DNA of 64,000 nucleotides from Candidatus Poribacteria bacterium (GTDB lineage: Bacteria > Poribacteria > WGA-4E > WGA-3G): positions 46,890 to 110,889 of the forward strand of contig JAAXGN010000156.1 in the NCBI GenBank assembly GCA_012267415.1. Reading direction: 5' to 3'. The number at the start of each line of letters is the position of its first letter. Position 1 is the stretch's first letter. A program made the position numbers and the translations under genes. Shown here piece by piece: positions 56,134 to 64,000 of this stretch. The notes below the pieces were generated by a model. It was not told the DNA's origin, did not search any database, and saw nothing but the letters and a program-made list of their open reading frames with translations.

Positions 56134-58386
56134 ATGAAAAAATTTGCATCTGTCTTTAAATGGTTTCAAGTTTATGTTGTTTTGATAGGTATTGTCTGTA
56201 TGCCTTGCGTTGCTTTGGCACTTGAACCTATTGCCACCATCGGACAACCGCTACCGATACAGCACGGTTTTCTGGACAACAATACGATTTTACGCGTTGT
56301 CGCAACGCATATTCAGGTTGTTGATGCCAATACCGGTGATGTTATAGGTGAATTCGGCAATTTAGGATATTTTAGTGATGTTGTGTTTAGTCCGAACTCG
56401 TCATATTTAGCGATTCAATCCACCAAGAGACCTAATACTGTAGAAATCTGGGATGCCAATACCCGTGAAAAAATATCCGAATGGAAGGTTGATGACGAGT
56501 TTGATATCGCAGCATTTAGTCCGTCGCAACCACTGCTTGCTACCTTAATTGATAGACAGATACATCTATGGAATTGGCAGACTGGAGAACATATCGGATC
56601 AACTATAGATAATCTAAACGGTCATGCCGTTGCGTTTGCACCAGATGGAGAACATTTCATCCTTGCTTCTACAGAACCCGATATAGGGGTGTGGCGTGTA
56701 GATACACGCGAACGGGTTGTACGATTTAGAGGACATACCGGCACTTGGTTTGGCGGCACTGCAATCAGTCCAGATGGAAATCATATCGCCCTATTTCAGA
56801 GAAATGCGCCTAACATTTATGTATGGAATGTGCAATCACAAGCACTAATATGGCATGCAGAAAGCGGTATTGACAGGATTGAAGAGATCACATTCAGTCC
56901 GGACAGTCAACACCTTTATGTTGCAACAAGCGGACGACGGTTAAGCCAGTCTGGTTTTAATCCTTGGGAAGGCTGGGACGATAAAGTACGCGTTTGGGAT
57001 GTTAAATCAGGACAACAAATCGATACGATTAGCACCGAGTTTCATGGTTTAGATGCAATAACACTGTCTCCAGATAGTAAAACTGTGCTAATGGAATATA
57101 GGGATGTTGTGGTGTTGTGGGATATAGAAGAGAAGAAACCTATACAGGTATGGAAAGATTTTGTCGGTGATTATTTTCACACTTCTGTTGCGTTAAGTCC
57201 AGATGGTAAAACTGTCGCAGCTATAACAGAACAATTTATAAAAACCTGGGATGTTGCATCGGAGCAGATGCAGTTAAGTATTTCTGCCGATGGATATAAG
57301 TTTGAAGATATGGCTATCTCTCCAGACAGCAAAAAATTGGCAGTTGTCAAGGATCCGTGGGTTGAAATACGTGATATGCAAACAGGAGAAGTTGAAGCAC
57401 AGATTTATCCAGAAGCCGTTTGGTTTATTAAGGATATTGCCTTCAGTTCCACTGGAAGATGGCTTACAGTAGCAGGCGGAAGAGAACTTGCCATATACGA
57501 CCTGAATAACCTTGACAACCCTCAGATATTACCACATGACGTTGTACCTGACATAATACCGGGTTATGATCAGTTTACCTTCAGTGAAAACGACGAGTAT
57601 CTTGCTGCTTCGGTCTGGTCAAATAGCACTCATGACCGTAGTTATTGGATTTATTTGTGGAAACGTGAAGGTGAAACCTTCGTTTTCCAATACGCTTGGG
57701 AAACACCAGAATCAGAATCTGCACCTGCTTTTACGACCAGTAATGACGGTGCAGTTGTGTTAGCAGCACCCGGAAGAGAAGAGACGCAAATATGGAAGCT
57801 ATTGCCAGATACACCTCAATTCTTGACAACCTTAGACGTAGGAAAACACGTGCAATTTAGTCCAGATGGAAGGTATCTCTACGGATCCGAGCAAATTTGG
57901 GATTGGCAAACAAGCAGACTTATCAAGAACACATCTTACCCAAGATTTGATGACATAAATCAGGATGGCTCTATTATATTGTCATATAAAACGTTGGGAC
58001 AATACCAAGTTTATGATGTAAAACACACACTTTCTCTTTTACCTTATGCTGTTGAGCCGAAAGACAAGAAGATCGTTACACTCGGAGAAATAAAGCGGAA
58101 CCAGCTACTGCAAAACTTCCCAAATCCATTCAACCCCGAAACCTGGATTCCGTTTCAGCTTGCAGACAAGAACAATGTTACAATCCAAATCTATACACCG
58201 ATAGGTAATTTAGTCAGAACCTTGTCATTAGGTGTGATGGCTGCGGGGAATTATACCTCTCAAAGCAAAGCAATCCATTGGGATGGACGCAACAATCAGG
58301 GCGAACCTGTCAGTAGTGGAATCTATCTCTATACAATCAATGCTGGTGAGTTCTCCGCTACTCGCAAAATGCTCATCATGAAATGA
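56134..58386 (+). CDS. Exported WD40 propeller with FlgD/type IX-like sorting domain
   Basis: GGAGG lies 7 nt before the ATG at 56134; the ORF track start is 43 codons upstream. The 750-aa product has a signal peptide (MKKFASVFKWFQVYVVLIGI to ALA), the block EPIATIGQPLPIQHGFL, then about 12 WD-like blades (VVFSPNSSYLAIQS, FSPDGRYLYGSEQIWDW). The C-terminal ~90 residues (LLQNFPNPFNPETWIPFQL, WDGRNNQGEPVSSGIYLYTI, ATRKMLIMK) form a sorting-like domain, presumably for the PorU/PorV route. The paralogue at 52104 keeps only the ends. Confidence 0.85.
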   Translation: MKKFASVFKWFQVYVVLIGIVCMPCVALALEPIATIGQPLPIQHGFLDNNTILRVVATHIQVVDANTGDVIGEFGNLGYFSDVVFSPNSSYLAIQSTKRPNTVEIWDANTREKISEWKVDDEFDIAAFSPSQPLLATLIDRQIHLWNWQTGEHIGSTIDNLNGHAVAFAPDGEHFILASTEPDIGVWRVDTRERVVRFRGHTGTWFGGTAISPDGNHIALFQRNAPNIYVWNVQSQALIWHAESGIDRIEEITFSPDSQHLYVATSGRRLSQSGFNPWEGWDDKVRVWDVKSGQQIDTISTEFHGLDAITLSPDSKTVLMEYRDVVVLWDIEEKKPIQVWKDFVGDYFHTSVALSPDGKTVAAITEQFIKTWDVASEQMQLSISADGYKFEDMAISPDSKKLAVVKDPWVEIRDMQTGEVEAQIYPEAVWFIKDIAFSSTGRWLTVAGGRELAIYDLNNLDNPQILPHDVVPDIIPGYDQFTFSENDEYLAASVWSNSTHDRSYWIYLWKREGETFVFQYAWETPESESAPAFTTSNDGAVVLAAPGREETQIWKLLPDTPQFLTTLDVGKHVQFSPDGRYLYGSEQIWDWQTSRLIKNTSYPRFDDINQDGSIILSYKTLGQYQVYDVKHTLSLLPYAVEPKDKKIVTLGEIKRNQLLQNFPNPFNPETWIPFQLADKNNVTIQIYTPIGNLVRTLSLGVMAAGNYTSQSKAIHWDGRNNQGEPVSSGIYLYTINAGEFSATRKMLIMK

Positions 58387-58585
58387 GAACGTCTGATATT
58401 ACCTCAGATACAAATAAGTTGACAACCACCTGGGTAAATGTAAAAGTTCAATAAAAACACTAACCTAATAATGGTATTCTAAGATGGTGCGGTGAGATAG
58501 CCGTACTGTTTTTTCTTGCACTATCGTCCTGATGTTGCTATGATAATTGAGAATAGGAACATATTTGGTGACTTCGGAGTGCTGC

Positions 58586-59719
58586 ATGAAAAAATACCGT
58601 ATAGCAATAATCGGTTTGGGGGGCATGGGTGGACAGCATGCCCAAGCAGTAAAGTTAGAAACGAACTGTGAACTCATCGCCGGAGCAGAAATCAATTCAG
58701 ACCGAGCAAAAGCATGGGGAAAACGATTCAGTGTAAAAGCAATCTATGATGACTATGAAAAGATGCTTGATGAACAGGAACCGGACATCGTTATCATCCC
58801 AACGCAAGCACCCATGCATCACCCCCCAACCATCGCAGCTGCACAACGCGGTATTCATGTCTTCTGTGAAAAACCGATTACCCTCAACCTCGCGCAAGCG
58901 GATGAGATGGTAGAAACGTGCGATGAATATAACGTTAAGTTTTCCATCAATCACATCAAACGCGCCAGTCTTTACAACCGTTATGTCCTATCGCTTATTG
59001 ACATAGGTGAAATCGGGGATGTCGTCTTGATGAAGGCAACCGATAAAGGCGGACGAAAGGTGGGAAATTCACTGATGGAGATGGGGACACATCTATACGA
59101 CTGGTTGCGTCTCTTCGGTGGGGATGTTGAGTGGACGCATGCACACCTCACACAGATGGATGGACGCGAGTCTACCGTAGATGACATCAAACATACGCAA
59201 GAGGTACACCCGAATGACCGGGATGCTGGACTCGTCCTCGGTGAACGCGGGCATGTTTCTTTTCGCTTCAAAAATGGTATCCATGCCGATGTGCAGTTCA
59301 TCGCGCAACCGCAGACCAACGATAACGCCTACGGTATAGACATTATCGGTACCGAAGGAAGAATCGCAATCCGAGAAAGCGTTGGCACAACAATGTTTAT
59401 CCATAAAGGACAACATCAGACACCCGCAGAAGCATGGAAATCTGTACATCTACCGGAAGAAGACATTGACGAGGACGGGAAACAACGAGATAATGGATCC
59501 AGACGGCTGTTCTTACAACGACTCATGGTACGCGATCTCATTGAAGCAATTGAAGAAGATCGAGACCCCTTCGCAAGTGGTAGGGATGGACGGGATTGCC
59601 TTGAAATGATTCATGCAACATGGGAATCGCAACGACAAAAGGGACGCGTATATATGCCGTTAACATCACGTGAACATCCCCTTGAACGATGGAAGAGAGA
59701 AGAGGAAGGAATTTCCTAA
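58586..59719 (+). CDS. Gfo/Idh/MocA family oxidoreductase
   Basis: Start at the ATG giving MKKYRIAIIGLGGMGGQHAQ, with GGAG 8 nt upstream; the ORF track start adds 13 residues. The Rossmann site is GLGGMG, and the family EKP motif is present in HVFCEKPITLNLAQAD (about 92-107). The C-terminal alpha/beta domain has VDIIGTEGRIAI-type strands. These NAD(P) enzymes act on sugars, inositols or related alcohols (378 aa). An 18-bp gap separates it from the next gene, so they may be cotranscribed. Confidence 0.9.
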   Translation: MKKYRIAIIGLGGMGGQHAQAVKLETNCELIAGAEINSDRAKAWGKRFSVKAIYDDYEKMLDEQEPDIVIIPTQAPMHHPPTIAAAQRGIHVFCEKPITLNLAQADEMVETCDEYNVKFSINHIKRASLYNRYVLSLIDIGEIGDVVLMKATDKGGRKVGNSLMEMGTHLYDWLRLFGGDVEWTHAHLTQMDGRESTVDDIKHTQEVHPNDRDAGLVLGERGHVSFRFKNGIHADVQFIAQPQTNDNAYGIDIIGTEGRIAIRESVGTTMFIHKGQHQTPAEAWKSVHLPEEDIDEDGKQRDNGSRRLFLQRLMVRDLIEAIEEDRDPFASGRDGRDCLEMIHATWESQRQKGRVYMPLTSREHPLERWKREEEGIS

Positions 59720-59737
59720 AGTTTATATGGAGGAAAA

Positions 59738-60268
59738 ATGAAAAAACGAAGAGGTATTTTCGGTCCTTCAAAGGACGAAATCTGGACACAGATTGCAAAT
59801 GATATAGATGGTGAATTTATTGAAGGTGGATTTTGGGGAGAGGACGTTCTAATTTACAAACACGGTGAATGGCAAATCCTATTGGATAACTACACCGTTA
59901 TGATGCATACCGGAACAGTAACTATACCAACGACATACACGCGTATGCGAGCACCGTTTATCAACAAGGACGGTCTCTATTTCAAAATCTATCGTGAAGG
60001 GTTTTTCAGTTCTATTGGAAAATTATTCGGGATGCAAGATATAAAGATAGGAGATCCGTTTTTTGACAACGAATTTATCATTAAAGGGAACAATCCAGAA
60101 AAAATTAAACTGCTACTTGCGGACGCTAAGATAAAAGAACTTTGTCAAGAACAACCACAAATTCATTTTGAGATTAAAGATGATGAAGGTTGGCTCGGCC
60201 CAGATTTTCCTGAAGGTGTGGATCAATTGAGTTTTCAATTTACGAGGATGATCCAAAAGTTCAGTTGA
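59738..60268 (+). CDS. Conserved-looking protein with a GDPFFDNEFIIKG block, unknown function
   Basis: The 176-aa protein starts after GGAGGAAAA. It has KRRGIFGPSKDEIWTQIAND, a beta-rich middle (WQILLDNYTVMMHTGTVTIP, TYTRMRAPFINKDGLYFKIY) and GMQDIKIGDPFFDNEFIIKG followed by a helix. The last block resembles the 'GDPEFD-x-x-F' signature of a small uncharacterised family. No membrane segment or signal. A truncated second copy of its 5' end follows at 60301. Function not assigned. Confidence 0.7.
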   Translation: MKKRRGIFGPSKDEIWTQIANDIDGEFIEGGFWGEDVLIYKHGEWQILLDNYTVMMHTGTVTIPTTYTRMRAPFINKDGLYFKIYREGFFSSIGKLFGMQDIKIGDPFFDNEFIIKGNNPEKIKLLLADAKIKELCQEQPQIHFEIKDDEGWLGPDFPEGVDQLSFQFTRMIQKFS

Positions 60269-60300
60269 AATAACGGATATCTTTGTTGATATGGAGGAAA

Positions 60301-60384
60301 ATGAAAAAACGAAGAACCGTTTTCGATCTTTCCAAAGATGAAATCTGGTCACAGATAGTAAAGGAGAAACGGAGATGCGTTTGA
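60301..60384 (+). pseudogene. Truncated second copy of the upstream gene start
   Basis: ATGAAAAAACGAAGA with GATATGGAGGAAA upstream, reading MKKRRTVFDLSKDEIWSQIV then KEKRRCV-stop. It matches the first ~20 codons of the 59738 gene (MKKRRGIFGPSKDEIWTQIA) including the SD, then ends. The last 10 bp overlap the start of the SDR gene. Confidence 0.75.
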
Positions 60385-61106
60385 GAGGACGCGTTGCAAT
60401 TGTAACGGGGGGTGGCGGTGGCATCGGAAAAGCAACATGCCTTGCATTCGCCAGAGAAGGCGCGGATATTGTCATCCCTGAAGTAAATATAGCTAATGCT
60501 GAAGCGGTATCAAAAGAGATAACTGAACTTGGGAGACGCTGCATCGTCATTGAAACCGATGTCGCTGATGGTCATTCCGTCCGAGAAATGGTGAAGTGCA
60601 CAATTGACGAATTTGGACGTATTGACATCTTAGTCAACAACGCCGGTATTTTCAGCTACACCCGCATAGATGCATGCACCGAAACGGAATGGGATAGAAT
60701 GATGGCTGTCAATCTCAAAGGTCCCTTCCTCTGTTCACAAGCAGTAATGGAGACGATGAAAACACAGAAGTTTGGGCGGATTATCAATCTCGGTTCATTA
60801 GCAGGACAGGTAGGTGGGTTAGTCGCATCAGCACCTTATTCAGCATCAAAGGCAGGTGTGATGTGTTTGACAAAATCGTTCGCAAGAGTTTTAGGGGAAT
60901 ACGGGATAACGGTTAACTCTATCGCACCTGGTATTGCTGCGACCGAGATGGCAAAAAACCATCCAGACATGACAGACCAGATTCCACTCGGACGTGTGGC
61001 AGACCCATCAGAAGTCGCAAATGTTATCCTATTTCTTGCATCTGAAGAAGGACAGTATATAACAGGGGCAACACTTGATGTGAATGGCGGTATCCGGATG
61101 GGATAG
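60375..61106 (+). CDS. SDR-family (FabG-like) oxidoreductase
   Basis: The 243-aa protein has the classical SDR layout: TGGGGGIGKATCLAFAREGA (NAD(P) site), DILVNNAGIF, NLGSLAGQ with the catalytic Ser, PYSASKAGVM (Tyr-x3-Lys) and PGIAATEMAKNHPDM. AAGGAG is 8 nt upstream of the ATG, inside the truncated copy. Substrate cannot be read from sequence; 3-ketoacyl or sugar dehydrogenase activity are both common in such neighbourhoods. Confidence 0.9.
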   Translation: MRLRGRVAIVTGGGGGIGKATCLAFAREGADIVIPEVNIANAEAVSKEITELGRRCIVIETDVADGHSVREMVKCTIDEFGRIDILVNNAGIFSYTRIDACTETEWDRMMAVNLKGPFLCSQAVMETMKTQKFGRIINLGSLAGQVGGLVASAPYSASKAGVMCLTKSFARVLGEYGITVNSIAPGIAATEMAKNHPDMTDQIPLGRVADPSEVANVILFLASEEGQYITGATLDVNGGIRMG

Positions 61107-61124
61107 TATTTTTTTGTGCAAAGA

Positions 61125-62474
61125 CTAAGATAACCCTTCCAAGATGCCTGTGCTATCCCCAAGTTGTTTCATATCAACATTCATTCTATTGAGCATTGCT
61201 AACCAGAGGTTATTAAGAGGTGTTTCTTTTGGATACTGGAGATGACGTCCACTTTTCAGTGTGCCTCCACCTTGACCTGCTAAAATAATAGGTAGGTCGT
61301 GGTGACTGTGCCGGTTACCGTCTGAATTCCCACTGCCGTAAAGAATCATAGAATGGTCAAGTAGCGAACCATCCCCTTCAGGTGTAGCGTCAAGTTTCTC
61401 AAGCAGATAGGCGAGTTGATGCATGTGAAAAATGTTGATCCTATGGATTTTCTCTATCTTTGCTTTGTCTCCACCGTGATGTGATAGATTATGATGTCCT
61501 TGCGTAACATTGATGTTTGGATATGTCTTGTTACTTCCTTCATTTGCTAACGTAAAGGTCACAATTCGGGTCACATCTGTTTGGAATGCCAGAACAATCA
61601 GGTCTAACATAAGACGGACATGTTCTTCAAAATCTGAAGGTATCTTTTCAGGTGCAGCATATTCAATATGTTCAATAGGTGGGAACTTTTCAGCGGCTTC
61701 AATTCGCTGTTCAATATCGCGTATAGCAGTAAAATATTCATCAAGTTTCCGAGCATCATTCCCACTGACTTGTCGGAGTATGTCTTTTGAATCCTCTTGC
61801 ACAAAATCAAGGATGCTTTTTCGTTCTTCATCCCGTTGCGTATTTTCGGCGTTAGGTTCGGTAGAGAACAGTCGTTCAAAGGCGAGTTTCGGATTAACCT
61901 CTTTCGGCAACGGTTGTGTTGCGGATTTCCACGCCATTGTTGCTGAATAGACGCAGCTATAACCAGAGTCACAGTTTCCTGCTCTATAACCGGGTTCAAT
62001 ACCTAATTCGAGCGAAGGCAACCGTGTTTGATTACCGATATGTGAAGCTGCAGCTTGGTCAACAGAAATTCCCGCATGAATGTCAGTGCCGCTTGTTTTA
62101 CGAGGTTGTGCACCCGTAAGGAACGCCGCCATTGCTCTGGCATGATCACCACCACCGTCACCGTTTGCCCGAGCTTTGTCAGCTGTTAATCCGCTAAGAA
62201 CCAAAGTCTTCTCTTTTACATTCGCAAGTGGTTTTAGGATGTCTGTCAGTTCAAAGTTTGCCCCAACCTGTGTCGGTGTCCAATTCTCCATTATTTTTCC
62301 GTTAGGGACATAGAGAAATGCCATCCGATTAGGGGTTACGTGTCCTGTTGCACCTTTCGTGGCTGCGGATGCCCAGTTTGTGAGTGGACCCATTGATTCT
62401 AACCACGGCAAGGCTATACTAACGCCTAATCCGCGTAAAAATGTCCGACGTGATAATTGTATTTTGGATTTCAT
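61125..62474 (-). CDS. DUF1552 protein with Tat signal
   Basis: The 449-aa product starts MKSKIQLSRRTFLRGLGVSI, a Tat signal with S-R-R-T-F-L-R, then ALPWLESMGPLTNWASA. The mature part shows PNRMAFLYVPNGKIMENWTP, GGGDHARAMAAFLTGAQPRK, ILYGSGNSDGNRHSHHDLPI and LAGQGGGTLKSGRHL, typical for DUF1552 (a sulfatase/alkaline-phosphatase-like secreted family common in planctomycetes and Poribacteria). Usually paired with DUF1592/1588 genes, which are absent here. Function unknown. Confidence 0.88.
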   Translation of the reverse strand: MKSKIQLSRRTFLRGLGVSIALPWLESMGPLTNWASAATKGATGHVTPNRMAFLYVPNGKIMENWTPTQVGANFELTDILKPLANVKEKTLVLSGLTADKARANGDGGGDHARAMAAFLTGAQPRKTSGTDIHAGISVDQAAASHIGNQTRLPSLELGIEPGYRAGNCDSGYSCVYSATMAWKSATQPLPKEVNPKLAFERLFSTEPNAENTQRDEERKSILDFVQEDSKDILRQVSGNDARKLDEYFTAIRDIEQRIEAAEKFPPIEHIEYAAPEKIPSDFEEHVRLMLDLIVLAFQTDVTRIVTFTLANEGSNKTYPNINVTQGHHNLSHHGGDKAKIEKIHRINIFHMHQLAYLLEKLDATPEGDGSLLDHSMILYGSGNSDGNRHSHHDLPIILAGQGGGTLKSGRHLQYPKETPLNNLWLAMLNRMNVDMKQLGDSTGILEGLS

Positions 62475-62624
62475 TACTCTTACATTACTTCTTGAATATT
62501 CTAATCCTATATAAACAAAAGATAGTATTCTGACCTAATATTGAATTGATCCTATCAGTAATTTTAACATAGCATTTGATAAAAAGCAAATCAAACCGTT
62601 TTTGTAGCCATGTGGCAACGAAAT

Positions 62625-63674
62625 TTAAAAAAACGGCACGCCTTGTGCTTCAACAAAAACAGAATACAGAGATTGACTCGCAGTCATAAATAACCTATTC
62701 CTTTTAACGCCACCAAAACAGATATTGGAACAGATCTCTGGTAGATGTATTTTGCCGATAAGTTTTCCATTGGGTGCGAAGATATGCACGCCATCGTACC
62801 CTTCACCGACCCAACCTGCACCTGCCCACACATTTCCATCAGTATCGCACCGGAGTCCATCAGCATTACCGGGTGCTGTCTCATAAAATACCTCTTTTTT
62901 ACCTAACCGCTCACCGTCTATCACATCAAACACCATAATGTTTTTTGGCGAACCGGTATCCGCTACGTAAAGTTTATCGTATTTGGGAGAAAAGCATAAC
63001 CCATTCGGTTTTTCAAGCACATTCGTCATAACAGTTGCTTTGCGCGTCTCCGGATTGAGTCTATATACATTTGTTGGCAACTCAAATTCGGCTTTATGTC
63101 CTTCATAGTTGAACATAATCCCGTATCCTGGATCGGTAAACCAGATATGTCCATCGGGATGCACGACGACATCGTTGGGTGCGTTGAAACGTTTGCCTTC
63201 AAAATTGTCAATCAGGACAGTAATCTTTCCGTCATATTCGGTTCGTGTAACGCGCCGCGTGCCGTGTTCACAACTGATAAGTCTACCTTGTCTGTCTCGG
63301 GTGTGTCCATTCGTATAGTTAGACGGTTTCCGATAGACACTCACTTTGCCGGTGGCTTCTTGCCATTTCAGTATACGGTTATTTGGAATATCGCTCCACA
63401 GGAGATAGCCGCCATCCCCGAACCAGACGGGTCCTTCAGACCAACGTGCACCTGTCCATAACCTTTCCACGACAGCGTTCCCTATCTTGTATTTGGCAAA
63501 ACGGTCATCAATAACTTCAATGGCAGGATCAGGATAACGTTTAATAATTTTACCGTCAGGAAAAGTATCTGTCCAACCCTTCAACGTTCCGACTGTTCCT
63601 AACAGTGGCAAGGCTGCACCAACGCTCAGGTTACGTAAAAAAGTTCGACGTGACAAATGTTTATGGGTATTCAT
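62625..63674 (-). CDS. SMP-30/gluconolactonase-type protein with Tat signal
   Basis: The start is set at MNTHKHLSRRTFLRNLSVGA (349 aa), with GGAG 7 nt before it; the ORF track adds nine residues. A Tat motif SRRTFLRN is followed by a hydrophobic stretch. The six-blade propeller has WTGARWSEGPVWFGDGGYLL, NAPNDVVVHPDGHIWFTDPG and GNADGLRCDTDGNVWAGAGW, i.e. the metal-site Glu, Asn and Asp of SMP-30/gluconolactonases. Likely hydrolyses a sugar lactone in the periplasm. Same Tat leader type as the DUF1552 protein next to it. Confidence 0.9.
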   Translation of the reverse strand: MNTHKHLSRRTFLRNLSVGAALPLLGTVGTLKGWTDTFPDGKIIKRYPDPAIEVIDDRFAKYKIGNAVVERLWTGARWSEGPVWFGDGGYLLWSDIPNNRILKWQEATGKVSVYRKPSNYTNGHTRDRQGRLISCEHGTRRVTRTEYDGKITVLIDNFEGKRFNAPNDVVVHPDGHIWFTDPGYGIMFNYEGHKAEFELPTNVYRLNPETRKATVMTNVLEKPNGLCFSPKYDKLYVADTGSPKNIMVFDVIDGERLGKKEVFYETAPGNADGLRCDTDGNVWAGAGWVGEGYDGVHIFAPNGKLIGKIHLPEICSNICFGGVKRNRLFMTASQSLYSVFVEAQGVPFF

Positions 63675-63866
63675 AACTATCTCCGATTTTTTTGCGTTCA
63701 CTATACTATACCTTTAGTATCATTGTCAAGTAATTTCTATATACGGGTGTGTAAAGTTTTTGGCAAAAGAATGTACTGGTATTGTTGACTTGTCTTACTG
63801 TTCCTACTTAGGTGCTTTCGTAAATGAAAATTCAATAAATAATTGGGTAATTCAGATCACAAGAAT

Positions 63867-63940
63867 CATCATAGGAACAAGGTTTCGTAGGGGCGGGGTT
63901 TCCCCGCCCGCGTATTACAAAATTAATAATTCAAACTTCA
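63867..63940 (+). repeat. GGGCGGGG palindromic repeat, copy 3
   Basis: CGTAGGGGCGGGG-TTT-CCCCGCCCGCGTATTAC, matching the 45472 copy over about 75 bp with a few changes. Same orientation. Confidence 0.9.
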
Positions 63941-63973
63941 TACGAGACTAAGAACGTGTGAACAACAAAAACC

Positions 63974-64000
63974 TAAGCCCCAGCGGTGCGAAAGGTATAT
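63974..64000 (+). repeat. GCCCCAG repeat, copy at window edge
   Basis: AAGCCCCAGCGGTGCGAAAGGTATAT, a diverged relative of the 32723 and 41321 units; the window ends inside or just after it. Confidence 0.7.

Noticed and set aside
61510-61950. 146-aa ORF antisense to the DUF1552 gene
   Set aside because: A shadow frame of a clear protein; serine/arginine-rich composition typical of antisense frames.
63760-63951. 63-aa ORF at the right end
   Set aside because: It runs through the GGGCGGGG repeat and ends in repeat-coded residues; no SD or family features.

Overview
The window looks like a chromosomal piece of an uncultured Gram-negative bacterium, most likely from the candidate phylum Poribacteria or a close relative. 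This is inferred from gene style, not from a search. It has many WD40/beta-propeller proteins, Tat-exported DUF1552 and SMP-30 proteins, Gfo/Idh/MocA and SDR oxidoreductases, PorU/PorV-type outer-membrane proteins, C-terminal NFPNPFNPETWIPF-type sorting domains, and several families of palindromic intergenic repeats. It carries the replication-origin neighbourhood: gyrA, gyrB, dciA, recF, a repeat-rich candidate oriC, dnaA and rpmH.

Layout. 0-2.6 kb (+): end of a serine hydrolase, then a DUF1343/NamZ muramidase and AnmK, a peptidoglycan-recycling set. 2.6-10 kb (-): a PorV-like protein and a giant PorU-like C25 peptidase. 10-17.2 kb: quinone oxidoreductase, a HepT-like protein without the toxin motif, a lipoprotein, a BNR propeller, an HExxH metalloprotease and a TPR protein. 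17.3-27.2 kb: gyrA, gyrB, dciA, recF, oriC candidate and dnaA on the minus strand, facing away from rpmH and ispH on the plus strand. 28.5-32.3 kb (-): a 2-hydroxyacid dehydrogenase and a GH2 glycosidase. 32.3-33.6 kb: no convincing long gene, several repeat families. 33.6-41.3 kb (+): a sigma factor with two region-4-like HTHs, then a compact operon of two exported or anchored unknowns, a small related protein, an STT3/PglB-type oligosaccharyltransferase, a GspC-like protein and a CDP-alcohol phosphatidyltransferase. 41.3-49.3 kb: a repeat cluster, then four WD40 genes in A-B-A'-B' order. 49.3-64 kb: a DUF5060/PKD/LamG glycosidase, a decayed propeller gene, a large outer-membrane protein, an intact propeller protein with a sorting domain, sugar-type oxidoreductases, and two Tat-exported proteins.

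How the parts fit. dnaA, the repeats, recF, dciA and gyrBA form the replication-initiation cluster. DnaA carries a non-standard recognition motif (NRQNHRT instead of GGRDHTT), and the adjacent 314-bp gap lacks canonical TTATNCACA boxes but holds nine exact copies of TTATTATCA, several at an exact 11-bp pitch. I regard this as a candidate DnaA/origin pair with diverged specificity. The second candidate system is the oligosaccharyltransferase operon, headed by the unusual sigma factor and by three leader-like repeats that each encode the same 12-residue mini-peptide. The PorU/PorV pair and the proteins with sorting domains imply a type IX-like secretion and surface-attachment route.

Limits: identities, phylum and functions are read from motifs by eye. 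No alignment, search or fold prediction was run.
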